Shown here: piece after piece, positions 1 through 10,022 of the stretch
Layout: every line of letters starts with the position of its first letter
How positions within the stretch are numbered: position 1 is the stretch's first letter
Source of the DNA: Erodium maritimum
Taxonomy: Eukaryota > Streptophyta > Magnoliopsida > Geraniales > Geraniaceae
DNA: 64,000 bases
Assembly (NCBI GenBank): GCA_963921825.1
Contig: OY997593.1
Location: 46,825,111-46,889,110 of the forward strand
Reading direction: 5' to 3'
Translations under genes and position numbers: made by a program
Notes under the pieces: generated by a model
What the model was told of the DNA's origin: nothing
What the model saw: the letters and a program-made list of their open reading frames with translations, nothing else
Database searches by the model: none

Positions 1-2162
1 TGTTACTGACCTTGAGATCGCTTAGAGTACCTGTTTACGATTTACTTTTGGTTTTCTTGGTCATTGAAACTTAAGTATTACACTTGGTTGTGTTGTTTCG
101 TGTTTACTTTATGTTGGATCGAGCTTCAAACTGGTAAGCCCACTCGTATCTTAAACACACAGACGAGAGGTGTGGTAGTACCAACGAACGCTAGTTTGGG
201 TTTGAAAGAGGAGTAACAGACCTAGTAGTACGAGAAGTTCTTTTCCTTCTTCGATAGTGAGAATCGAGTTTTAAGAACAGATTGGTGAAACATCAAACGT
301 TCGTCGAACGCTATCGGCAGCGAATGCCCGAGCAGTGAAAGGCTGCAGCCTTGACCGGTAAACGGTCCTTACGGTCACAAGAGATGACCGAGCAGCGATG
401 AGATCAGAGTAGCGCAGCGGAAGCATGGTGGACCCATAACCCACAGGAGTAGTAATCTCCATCTTCTTCTACCTCCGTTAGAAGGTTTAGGCCATAAGAT
501 TCGAACCTTCAAGGCGCTTTTGTTTTAAAATCCCGTTTAACGGGCGAAAAGTTGCACAAGTGTGTGCCGTACTTCAGAGATTGGATTAGAATATGCTCCC
601 TACGTTCGTCCCGGAGGGACTCAACAGTTGCCGCCAGTTCACGTGGAACAGGCGAATAACATCGAGAGTTGTTCAGACGACTTTCCCAGCGGAGAAGAGT
701 ACGGAAAACGAGAACCGAGTACCAAGGTGTACCTTGGCCAGCAAGAGAATAACGAACGCCAAACGTCCCGCAAGGACTAAGCATAACCATAAGGTTACGC
801 CATAGAAGTGAGAGCACCTCGTGTTGAAACCCGGCAACTGATAGCCGAGGGCGACTACCACAAGCTTCCAGGCCAGTAACAGGATGGCACCGAACGAAGC
901 GCTGTGTGATAGGTCGGATTTTGTGCCATGCATGGGCACATGGAAAGTTGAAGGTTAATCATTGTTGGTTTTGAGTTGTTCGAGGAACGATGGAAGGAAC
1001 CGCGCTAGTTTCTGAACCGATCAAATTATCGAGATCTCAGTGCATGATGATTACTCCTTACGGGGTGACTTGGGTGGACTTGACTATAAGTTGTTTTGAT
1101 CGACAACTCATGAACGAGTGTCAACGGTATGAGGATTACCACCGATCGGGATAAACTTTAGTGTTTCGCTATCGAACGAGTGTCAACTCCTGGATTGTGT
1201 TTCGCTATCGAATGCGAATATGGTACGTTCATTTTGGAGTCTTGAAGGACGCCTACTTTTGGCTAAATTCCAGTACGAGGTTCTACCGTTTTTGTTGTTG
1301 TGCGTCGTTCGTCCGACTAGGTGTTGGTAGAGTTTGTGGTGGTACGGAACCGTACACCGAGTTTGAGAACCGGGGTATCGCAGATATAATAACTTAGACG
1401 AAGCGACTTGTAAGATGGTTTTGTCAGAATTGTGAGCGGGTATCGACGGTAAGAGAATTATATCAAGTTGGTTAACTTTGTGATCGACCGCAGCTGAGTT
1501 TTGTCAGTTTATCCTTATTCTAGGATCGTGTTACTTGATGAGTGGTTGAATCATTATCAGGTTGAAAATCTTGAACGGATTTACCAGGTGTGACCTGTCG
1601 ATGGGATTGGGCAAGTGTGTCGTACTTGGATAATGTGAGCTTCTATGGTAGTACGTTTTGAGGCGTGCCGACTTCCGACTAGAGGTCGGTGCTTTGCATC
1701 GTTCACTTGTTTGAGGTACGCCTACCTTTCCACGAGATGTTATGAAACGAACGAGTGTTCCAGATCCTTCGGTGTTAGTGAGGTCTTTTGTTTGTTGTTT
1801 GGAGTATGTATTACTCCCTTGAATTTTGTTTGTAGTCGGTCGTGACTTGTTAGTACTTGAGTTCCGTTGGGATTGACCCCGTGACGATCAATAAGGAGAA
1901 ATTGGTTGAGTTACGTTATGTGTGGTTTCGACTTGGTTTGACTATAAAGGGTTCCATCAAGATACCTTTGACGATGGAATTTCGGGTGTGAGATAGCGAG
2001 ATCTTCACCTTAGTTTTCTTAAGTGTTTAGATGTTTCTCGACTTGTGTTGTTACCCGGTTTTCTTGAGTTGGTGAATCGTTGTGCGTGTCTTCGTGAAGT
2101 GGGGTAAGACGTTTTTGTACCACTAAGGATGACGTTTGAGTAACTAGCGTGATCTAGTGAAG
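1..2162 (+). other. Decayed interior of a Ty3/gypsy element, mostly unrecognisable
   Basis: No long open frame and no domain can be recognised here on either strand. Its assignment to a retroelement rests only on position: it leads without a break into an integrase tail (2163-2537), a polypurine tract and an LTR. Short direct repeats are present, for example a 16-base word at about 1160 and 1198. A 7-bp inverted repeat lies at 481-510. The 45-base initiator-tRNA match at 403-447 is listed separately. Part of this stretch could be unrelated DNA inserted into the element. Confidence 0.4.
403..447 (+). pseudogene. 5' half of a plant initiator-methionine tRNA
   Basis: From memory of the plant initiator tRNA, these 45 bases match its 5' half from the first acceptor base through the D arm and the CAT anticodon loop to the CCCACAGG of the anticodon stem. 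There are three differences, and all read as G in the tRNA and A here. After base 447 the match stops: there is no T arm and no 3' acceptor strand. The A-box part of the internal promoter is kept and the B box is missing, so it should not be a working tRNA gene. It lies inside retroelement DNA whose relatives prime on the 3' end of the same tRNA. Confidence 0.65.
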
Positions 2163-2537
2163 TACAATTAAGTGATTGTTGCGTAAATTCAGAAACGGTT
2201 AAAGACCGTGCAGAGCAGACAAAAGGTTTATGCAGTTAGAAGGCGCAGACCTCTGTGGGTTGCAGTCGGTGAGTGCGTATTACTGAAAGTGAGCCTAAGA
2301 AGGACTTTTAGCGGTTCAATCGCGGCGGAGGCAAGTTGGCCCCGCAGGTTATCGTACTTTTTGAGATCTTCAGGCAGGACTAGAGGCGTTGCCTAGCAGC
2401 TTCTGCGTGTTCCCAAAACTGCAGGAGTACACCGCGGATCCCTCGCTTGTGAGTCTTAAGCAGGACGTTCCTTGAGATCGGATCAAGAGGAGCGCGTGCG
2501 TTTTAAATTTCGAGGACGAAATTCTTTTAAGGGGGAA
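2163..2537 (+). pseudogene. Remnant of chromovirus integrase C-terminus
   Basis: Translated pieces resemble the end of a Tekay/Del-type pol. At 2180-2300 there is a QSRQK-Y-A-RRRRPL stretch followed by a GE-V-LKVS stretch. At about 2330-2400 comes a GKLAP...FEIF stretch. At about 2405-2455 a VFPKLQEY-ADPSLV stretch appears in another frame. The same order is seen in the better-kept reverse-strand copy at 12900-13400. Stops and frameshifts separate the pieces, so no integrase can be made. The block ends in the FRGRNSF-like motif just before the polypurine tract. Confidence 0.75.
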
Positions 2538-2541
2538 AGAC
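2527..2541 (+). other. Polypurine tract
   Basis: A purine run (AAGGGGGAAAGA) sits directly before an LTR that begins TGTAAAGACC. This is the usual place where plus-strand DNA synthesis is primed in LTR retrotransposons. It marks the LTR on its right as the 3' LTR of a forward-strand element. Confidence 0.8.
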
Positions 2542-2763
2542 TGTAAAGACCGGAAAACTAAATTGGGACTTTCTCTTGCAAAATGAAACGTCGGGGTAGG
2601 TTTTTGCAACGAGTGGAATTTGAGGGGGAATTTTCAAAAAAAAAAAGAGAAGATTTTTGGGCTGAGTGGGATTTTGTACCAGGCTGGATCGAGTTGGGCC
2701 GGACTTGGCCCAGCTCAGAAGTGCGCACCAGGCCCGCTTGCGAGACCAGCCCAAAGGGCACGG

Positions 2764-2770
2764 TATATAA
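2764..2770 (+). promoter_or_regulatory. TATA box of the LTR promoter
   Basis: TATATAA lies about 220 bases into the LTR, 10-20 bases upstream of a telobox-like AAACCCTAA and a pyrimidine-rich leader. The same TATA plus telobox layout is seen in the LTRs at 31240, 36274 and 46178. Confidence 0.55.
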
Positions 2771-4482
2771 GAGATAAAACCCTAAAAGCGATGTATTGTT
2801 CACCTTCCCCCACTCGCCTCCCTCTCTCTCTCGCGAAGCCCTCGAACCCTCGCCGACGCACCTCGCCTCCGACCGTCTTCAACGAGCTCCTTCACCGAGC
2901 TTCGTCCTTCTTCTCCATCTCCTGCTTCACCCGTGACAAGCCCAAACCCAGAACCCCCCTCTCTTCTTCTTCCTCGTCGTTCGAAGCCATAGCCACCGCC
3001 TCTTCTGGTTCAAAGTCTGACCGTGTCGGTATCAGGCAAACCATCGTCGGTGAGTTCGATTCTCCACCAGATTCACGATTCCCCGTCCTCCTTTTCCCAA
3101 AAATCAAGAGCTATGGGCTCGTTGTGATTCGAACGTGACAGGAGGGCGTCGCCAGAACGCCGAGCTCCAGATCTGGAGTACCCTCGCCGACGAGCTCCTC
3201 CGTTCGTCAGATCTGGACGGAAAACCTCGTCCCGAGCGATGACAACCCTTCCCCCTTGCCGTAGATCCCTGACGCCATCACCAGCAACGAGAGTCACTCC
3301 AAACCCTTCCTACCGCCACTTCGCCTCGTCGGAACCCTACCACCGCCACCAACGACGGCCGGAGCACCCAAACCACGCCGGAGCTGGAATCAGCTCGAAC
3401 CCGAGCTCGACAAGCCTTGGGCCAGGCTAAGGGCTTGGGCTTGGAAGGAACTGGACCTGGACGAGCCTGGGCCTTGGGCCTGGGCCTGAACGAGGCAGAC
3501 CTCAGGCTGGATCTGATCTGGGCTTCGGGCTCGGACCGAGTCTAAGTCCGAGTCTGGGTTTGGGTCAGGTCCGGGTTCGGGTCAGGTCCGGGTCAGGGGT
3601 CGGATCCGGGTCAACCCGGTTTCAAAGATAATACTTTTAAAATCAGTTTTAATTAATGGATTTAATTAATTCAAGACGAGACTTTGCCCGAGCACAAGGG
3701 CTTGGACCCGGGCTAGAAGAACAAAGATCACGCCGGAACCCGTATGAAGAACGGAGTTGTGACCACTCGAGCTGTCATCAGAGTTTTATTAGAGGAAGAC
3801 CACAAGGTAGGGAAAGTCTTAATTTCTTAATTAACGCTTCGTATGCATGATTAGGATAATAAAATCGGAAAGGTCCTAGAATTTCCTATAGGATACGAAA
3901 ACTAGAATAATCGTACTTCAATTACTAATAAATGGATGAGTCTAGTATGCATGCTTAGGATGATGACGATTAGTGAAGCTTGCTTTCAATACTTGGGAAT
4001 TGATTTACTGGTAGAGAGGCTATGTTGAGCTCTCGGATTAGTTGTATGTTAGGTTCACATGCTTGGTTGCTAGTTATTAGGATAATCAAGAGTCTAATGA
4101 AACTAGATCGAATGTATGCTTGAATGTTGAAGGATTGACTTGAATGCTTGATTAATTGGTTGATTGATTGAGTGGTTATTAATTGTGGTTTGAATGGATG
4201 ATCGAGTATGACTGGTTGTGCCAAGGGGTACAATCAGGTGATCGATGTACCGATGGTTCGTGACAGGTGAGTATACGGTAAGTGTGGAATGGTATTGGAT
4301 GTCTTCGCTGTGATGAAAGTGTGTTTCGATGAGTGTTGATTGATGGATGAATGTTTATGCTTGTTCCCTTTATTCTTATTCTTGAAATGTATGTTTGGTT
4401 GTTTGTTTGTGTGTTTGGTTCGGTACTACACCGGGGGGGTAATCCGGTGCCGTTGTGGTGGTTTGAGTTTGACAGAGACAAT

Positions 4483-4700
4483 GATTATTGAGTGATTATT
4501 GAGTGGTTATTGGAGCCTGAGAGCTCGGCAGATCCTACGGGATATTGAGTGATTATTGAGTGATTATGGAGTGGTTATTGGAGCCTGAGAGCTCAGCAGA
4601 TCCTACGGGATATTGAGTGATTATTGAGTGATTATGGAATGGTTATTGGAGCCTGAGAGCTCGGCAGATCCTACGGGATATTGAGTGATTATTGAGTGGA
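4483..4700 (+). repeat. 68-bp tandem repeat in the LTR
   Basis: About three units with a period of 68 bases. The word GAGCTC(A/G)GCAGATCC recurs at 4521, 4589 and 4657, each followed by TGATTATTGAG repeats. The array lies in the middle of the forward LTR. Confidence 0.85.
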
Positions 4701-5662
4701 TTTCTTCATGAGAGGTGGTTGCGGAGGTTTCACCCAAGGGCGTGCGTCCCAGTGGAGCACGACCTTGGTTCCCTATGATCTATGGTCCTTTGGAGGTGTT
4801 TCCGGGAATCCCGACGATGAGCGTCCTGAGGGGATGGTTTCCGGTAGCCCCGATGTTATGTGTCTCCTTTGGACCGAGGGAAAATCTGATATGATATGGA
4901 TACTCTGGTGGATCGGAATATGGGAACCGATGTGATCCCATAATCTATCCATGGATCGGAGGCTTGAGAAAGCGAGTGGTTGGTGTGATATTAATCACTC
5001 CCATTTATTTAAGTTATGATTCGCTATAGTACTTTCATGGAATCTTTTAAGTTACTGTATCTTTGAAAAAGCGATACTATTTCATTACACGAATTCCATG
5101 ACATTTCATTGATTAATAGAATTTACTCGTTCCCAGTTGTGTCGGTTTTCTATTTTATTATAATGTTCTCTATCTATTCTCTGGGAAGTTATCGTTATCC
5201 TTGAGAATGCGCTATTGTTATCGTTACTTCTTATTTGTTTATTATATCTTTTGGTCTTAGGGTTTTCAATACTTTTGTGATCTCGAACTAAAACAGTTTT
5301 AATATTAAACTTGGAGACTAAAGTTATTTACGATTTTCCCTACTGAGCGTAAGCTCATCCCCATTTGTTTATTTATTGTGTGTACAGGTGTGATTGAGAT
5401 CTTGGGAATTCGAGGCTCGGGAGCTTCCGGATGTCTTGAGGGTTGTATTAGAGATGTGTTAGTCCACATTGTTGAACCTTATTTACCTTATGTTACTTGT
5501 CAAGTTTCGACACTATAATTAAATATTTTTTTGGATTAAATTATCGAGGTTTATTTTGGACTCGCTTTCAACTTTAAAAGAGTTTATACAATTTTACCAC
5601 TTTTATCTCGATTGTTCAGGTCACGTCTCGAGTCCGCCCAAAACCGGATTTAGGGCGTGACA

Positions 5663-6654
5663 ACTTAGACAGAGCAGAGTATTTTTGGGAAACGAAAACT
5701 TAAAAAAATGACTAAAATAATTTTTTTTTTGGCAATTACTACAAAATATAGGAGAACTAAATGACTATTTCCTTTAATCATTACTTTTTTTCGAATCTCT
5801 AGATGAATCTCAGGCCCATTAGGGTTTTTAGAGTCCAAGTAGCCATGATGTCCTAAACGACAGAGGTATTAATGCCTAGTGCAACGATTTGACTATTCAT
5901 ATCTGAGGACAGGTTGGAACCACTATTTATCTTCCTCGTCAGGTTGGAGCCACTCTTCATTTTCCTCTTCAAATCTATTCTGTGCTCCTTACAGAGCCAC
6001 GATTTTCATCAAGGTGTGTCTTCTCAAATTTTCTATTTATTATACCAGATTGAATTGTTTATTCATTTTTGTATACATTCCCTCTGTATCTGTGTAGGCA
6101 GACGAGAAATGTGTTTTTTTATGCCATATATGTTTCTTAGTTTGATTATTTGGTCATGTATTAGCACCTCAGTGTCTATATTATTAGTACTTTGCATTAA
6201 AATCTCAACCGCTGAATCCTACCTCAATCTCCCTCGTTCACATAAAATTACTGTCTCTTTTCCAAATTTGGCCACTTCTCTCATCAATATATGTTTGGTT
6301 TAATTGCAAAATATCCCTCTTGTGTGTAAATCTCTGTATTTTCTATAGGTTGTGTCATTAATTTTTTTTGAAGAATGAATCATGGAGGTTCTGTTTGTAA
6401 TTATTTCATTTCTACCAACCAAAATGTGTCATTAATGTGGAGCATGCTTGTAATAATGAGCATTTTGAATAAGACCAAGATAATAAAATAAAATTTGTGA
6501 ACTAAGTGGACTGTATTTGTGCTGGTTAATGTTTTTTTTTTATTAACTTAAATGCCAGTATTTTATAAGTAGCATATTTTATATAGTAGTGGTGTGTATA
6601 ATAAACTATTAGTAGTCTGCATTTAATTGGTCCTATTCATTTTCAGGTATTATA
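5663..6654 (+). promoter_or_regulatory. Upstream region and 5' UTR of the first F-box gene
   Basis: AT-rich DNA. A 30-bp direct duplication (CAGGTTGGA-CCACT...) lies at about 5911-5970. A probable 5' UTR intron runs from the GTGTGTC donor at 6014 to the TTTTCAG acceptor ending at 6646, nine bases before the ATG. The two paralogues downstream have a 5' UTR intron ending at the same place relative to their start codons, which supports this reading. One cluster of the scattered 20-22 bp motif is at 6585-6625. Confidence 0.45.
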
Positions 6655-7391
6655 ATGGATCACAGAGGGGTTCCTGGTGTTGATTATATCACGTCGTTTC
6701 CACACGATGTATTAGTTAATATTCTTAAGAGGTGTTTCGATGATTTAGACATAAATTTGGTTATACTCTCATCGTGGTAATCAATTTGAAACTTGTGCCT
6801 ATTCTGCTACGTGTTTTTAATTTCAGTTGCAAGTCATTTCATAGACTTATGTCTACTGAGGAGGATATTCTGATGGAGTTACCCTGTACATTCCACCCGA
6901 GGACAGTGAAAGTTGTGGACCATGACGGCTCCAAAATTCTTGAAAAGGCCGCTGATTTTGGGAACTCTAGGGCAGCATATCTCCTGGCTCTGTACCTCAT
7001 CTTTAATTCTGATACGCCTGAGCGAGGTCTTCCAATTCTGAACACGTGTGACAATGAGTCAACTTGGATGAGAAGGTATGTCTATGCGATGGCCAATTTG
7101 AATGTAAATGAAGATGAACCTGAATCTCTTGGTGCTCTGTATAGTTTCTTTGAGGAGACTGATCCGGATGACAGGCGTGTCCTATTTGCTTGTCGTCACC
7201 AGTTTCGCCAAATGCTGCAGAACAGGAACTGGAGATATCTAAAACACACAAATTTGTGTGAATGGACCGGAAATCCCAATCACTGGAATAAGAAAGTCGC
7301 AGCAATCAAATATCTTAGAGATTTTTGTTACAACTGTGTCGAATTTTTAATTGATATCGAAACATATAAACTATCTCATAACATTAAGTAG
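6655..7391 (+). CDS. F-box protein with Sel1-like repeat (At2g35280/At1g67623-like)
   Basis: Two exons, 6655-6776 and 6827-7391, give about 228 residues. The N-terminus fits an F-box (residues about 12-50: SFPHDVLVNILKRCF, then SSCCKSFHRLM), the part that binds SKP1 in SCF ubiquitin ligases. Residues about 80-115 (AADFGNSRAAYLLALYLIF) look like a Sel1-type helical repeat, and the C-terminus has a C-x2-C cluster, as in the plant At2g35280-like family. The start was chosen because the two downstream paralogues begin at the equivalent ATG. The intron would be only 50 bases, very short for a plant, but it begins GT, ends TTTCAG and sits exactly where the paralogue at 8121-8216 has its intron. Without splicing a TAA stop follows the F-box. 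The substrate is unknown. Confidence 0.7.
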
Positions 7392-7998
7392 GTCTTTTGT
7401 TTTTTTTTTATGTAATAGACTGAATCTCAGTATGTTTTTTGTTAAACTTGTTATGAATGGTAACCTATTGGTAGTATGAATGGTAAACTTTGAGCAACGT
7501 GAATATTGAACCATTAGTACTATGCGTGGTAAAATATTAGCAGTATGTAAATAGATTAACTTGATTTAAACAAACGACGTTGCATATATGTTAAGATTTT
7601 CGAATTAATTAATATAATGACGAAGGTGAAGGGGCGGTTAATAGAGTTTCAGAAACTCATTGACTTGCTTTGACTACACCTGTCTACATCATATTAAATA
7701 TGGAAGATGGAAGGGTAGTTATTAATTTAATAAACCGTTTCCTTTTTGTATACCACCATCACTTCACTTCTATTATATATAGGGAACTTTACTTCGAACA
7801 TATTTCTTTCTATCTCCAGGGTTGATTTTTAAGCTCCTCGTCCATTCTACTCAGTTACTAGAAGAAAGCCTGAAGCGAACTTGCAGCGGTATGATTTTGC
7901 GTTTGATTTTTCTACGTTTCTTCTTTGATTCATAGAAGTATTTATTTACATGTTTGAGTTTTTAAGAAAATATTTCATCTTCAACCCCAGCTTTTATA
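7392..7998 (+). promoter_or_regulatory. Spacer with motif cluster and promoter of the second F-box copy
   Basis: Bases 7443-7553 hold several copies of the scattered motif (TTAGTA-TATGC-TG-TAAA type). Bases 7620-7783 are strongly similar to 9140-9305, including a shared block around TTAAATATGGAAGATGGAAG. They end in a TATA box (TATTATATATAG, about 7771-7782). A 5' UTR intron is likely from GTATGA at 7889 to CCCCAG at 7990. The promoter was therefore duplicated together with the gene. Confidence 0.6.
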
Positions 7999-8778
7999 AT
8001 GGATCAAAATGCTGCCCCTGGTTTCGATTACCTTAGTGCTTTGCCTGATCCGTTGAAGTCTCAAATATTCAAAAGGACTCTAAGTGATGGTGATGTTCCT
8101 TTTGTCCACATCTCGATGTGGTAACTGGTTCTGAAACTCTATCTTAAACATGTAAAATTCTTATTTAATTATTTTCTTTTGTAGTGTATGATTTTATCTT
8201 TCTGTGCTGCATTCAGTTGCAAGGATTTCTATAAGTTTATGAAAGAGGATGATGATGTTCTGTTGGCCTTAAATTGTGATTTCTGACCACAAGTAGTGAA
8301 GGAAGTGACATTCCAGACCAAATTAGTGCTTGAGGAGGCTAGTGAAGCCGGTAATTTGAATGATAGGTACCTTCTTGGTCTGTACTATACTTTCAATCGG
8401 AATAGACCTAGACACGGCCTTGAAATACTTAAGAGGTGTGACAACTGGTCTACAATGTTAAGACGATATGTCCGTGCAATAGCACTAATCAAAGTAGGTG
8501 GGGAAGAACGTGTTGGAGATATCTTCGGCGGTATCTTTATGCAGATGATGTATACCGACAGGTCAATGCTGCATGAATGTCGCCGTCAGTTTCGCGCCAT
8601 GCTTCAACCCGGCAGATGGTCACACTTGAGGACATCAAGCATCTGTGAAACTCCTAACGATGATGGCCATTGGAGGCGTAGAATCGAAGATATCTTAGGT
8701 CCTAGCGAACTTAGATATAGCTGCTTTGACTGTTTAATTGACATTGAGTCATTCAAGCTTACTTATAATCTCAACTAA
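7999..8778 (+). pseudogene. Second F-box/Sel1-like copy with an internal stop
   Basis: Exons 7999-8120 and 8217-8778 around a 96-bp intron match the gene at 6655 in exon sizes, phase and sequence. The F-box part is LPDPLKSQIFKRTL...CKDFYKFM. The later part reads AGNLNDRYLLGLYYTF, a Sel1-like repeat, and ends CFDCLIDIESFKL. A TGA at 8284-8286, about codon 64, interrupts the frame. The paralogue at 9517 has CGA at this place, so a single C-to-T change explains it. Downstream of the stop the frame stays open for 160 residues, so the loss may be recent. A shorter product from a later ATG would lack the F-box. Confidence 0.75.
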
Positions 8779-9516
8779 TTACACTTATCTGTAACCTGAT
8801 TATTTTGGTTGAACTTGTCTCTCTAAATAGTTGAAGATGTTTTTTTAGTTGGACAACTGGTATATTAGCGGCATGTATTCTAATATATTAGCGGTGTGTA
8901 GATTAACCATTTATCGGTTCTCAGTTCTTTCAATATTTCATATATCTGCCAATATTAAAACTATTTTTTTTTATATGAATTGGAAACTTTCAGCAGTTTG
9001 AATATTAAATTATTAGTACCGTGCGTGGTGAAATATCAGCAATATCTAAATAAATTGATCTGATTTAATTAAACGAGGCTTTACACGTATTTTAATTAAA
9101 TGACTCTGCACATATATTATCATTTCCGTATTAATTGAGATAATAATTAAGGTGAAAGGGCGGTTAAGAAAGTGACAATCTGATTGACTTGATTTGACTA
9201 CACGTGTCTCCATCATATTAAATATGGAAGATGGAAGGGCGGTATTGCATTTAATAAATCATTTCCTTCTTCAATAATCCCATCGTTTTACTTCTACTAT
9301 ATATAGACAAGTCTTGTTCGAACATATTTCTCTCTATCTCTGTATCTATCTATCTCAAACTCCTTCTCCATTCCTCTCAATTACTCAAAGAAATCCTGAA
9401 GATCAACAATCTTTTGAACTCCATTAAGGTGTGCACTTTAAAATTTTATGTGCAGTAGTATACTCAAATATTTAAGTTCTGAAAATATATGTTATCCTCA
9501 ACATTTAGGTTTTGTA
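8779..9516 (+). promoter_or_regulatory. Spacer, motif clusters and promoter of the third F-box copy
   Basis: Copies of the scattered motif lie at 8860-8910 and 8990-9050. Bases 9140-9305 duplicate the promoter at 7620-7783 and end in a TATA box (CTATATATAG, about 9297-9306). An ACACGTGT word lies near 9200. A 5' UTR intron is likely from GTGTGC at 9429 to ATTTAG at 9508, just before the ATG. Confidence 0.55.
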
Positions 9517-10022
9517 ATGGATTACCTTAGTGCTTTGCCTGATGAGTTGAAGTCTGAAATATTCAAAAGGACTCTGGATGACAGCGATGTTCCTTTTGTC
9601 CACCTTTCTATGTGTTAAACTGGTTCTAAAACTCTATCCCTCAACATTTAAAATTCTTATTTCCTTTTTCTTTTTTACTCTTTTATTTTAATATACTATT
9701 TGTCTTTGCGTGCTGCATTCAGTTGCAAGGATTTTTATCACTTAATGAAAGAGGATGATGATGTTCTGTTGGCCCTAAATTGTGAATTCCGACCACAAGT
9801 AGTGAGGACAGTCTCATTCCGCACCAAATCAATGCTTGTGAATGCTACTAAAGCCGGTAATTTGAATGCTAGGTACCTTCTTGGTCTGTACTATACTTTC
9901 AATCGGAATAGACCTAGACTCGGCCTTAAATAACTTGAGGTGTGTGACAACTGGTCTACAATGTTAAGAAGATATATCCATGCAATTGCTCTAATCAAAT
10001 TAGGTGGGAAAGATGACCTTGT
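9517..10022 (+). pseudogene. Third F-box copy, 5' part (split by a retrotransposon)
   Basis: The first exon begins at 9517 and codes for an F-box half (YLSALPDELKSEIFKRTL). At its end the donor GT seen in the second copy reads TT (ATGTG then TTAAAC), so normal splicing should fail. Exon 2 restarts at 9723 with CKDFYHLMKEDDDVLLALN and AGNLNARYLLGLYYTF. It then meets a TAA at 9931-9933 where small insertions and deletions have changed the frame relative to the second copy. At 10022 the gene is cut by the LTR retrotransposon. The remainder is at 21502-21766. Confidence 0.8.
10018..10022 (+). repeat. Target-site duplication CTTGT, left
   Basis: CTTGT directly precedes the TGTCACG end of the element and recurs at 21497-21501 directly after its TTCTTACA end. 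The 5-bp size is typical for Ty3/gypsy integration, and it shows that the two LTRs belong to one insertion. Confidence 0.92.

Larger units (their letters stand above)
2542..5662 (+). mobile_element. 3' LTR of a forward-strand chromovirus
   Basis: The LTR runs from TG after the polypurine tract to CA in GGGCGTGACA, 3.1 kb. The end matches the LTR ends at 58568 and, in reverse, at 10023, 19025, 24806 and others. A TATA box lies at 2764-2770, followed by an AAACCCTAA telobox-like word and a CT-rich leader, which gives a plausible promoter. A 68-bp tandem repeat lies at about 4483-4700. Open frames inside, such as 2620-3138, look like chance frames in a GC-rich leader. The 5' LTR is outside the window, so the target duplication cannot be tested. 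Confidence 0.85.

Noticed and set aside
481..510. GATTCGAACC as a B box of a reverse-strand tRNA
   Set aside because: The T stem does not pair well and no other tRNA arms are seen. The word is part of a small inverted repeat.
1..2162. Organelle DNA insertion
   Set aside because: No plastid or mitochondrial gene could be recognised, and the segment leads into retroelement pol.
2620..3138. 172-residue open frame
   Set aside because: It begins upstream of the LTR TATA box and runs through the CT-rich leader. It shows no conserved domain.
5879..6303. 72- and 129-residue frames upstream of the first F-box gene
   Set aside because: They cross the likely 5' UTR intron donor at 6014, are rich in Phe, Leu and Ser from T-rich DNA, and show no family match.
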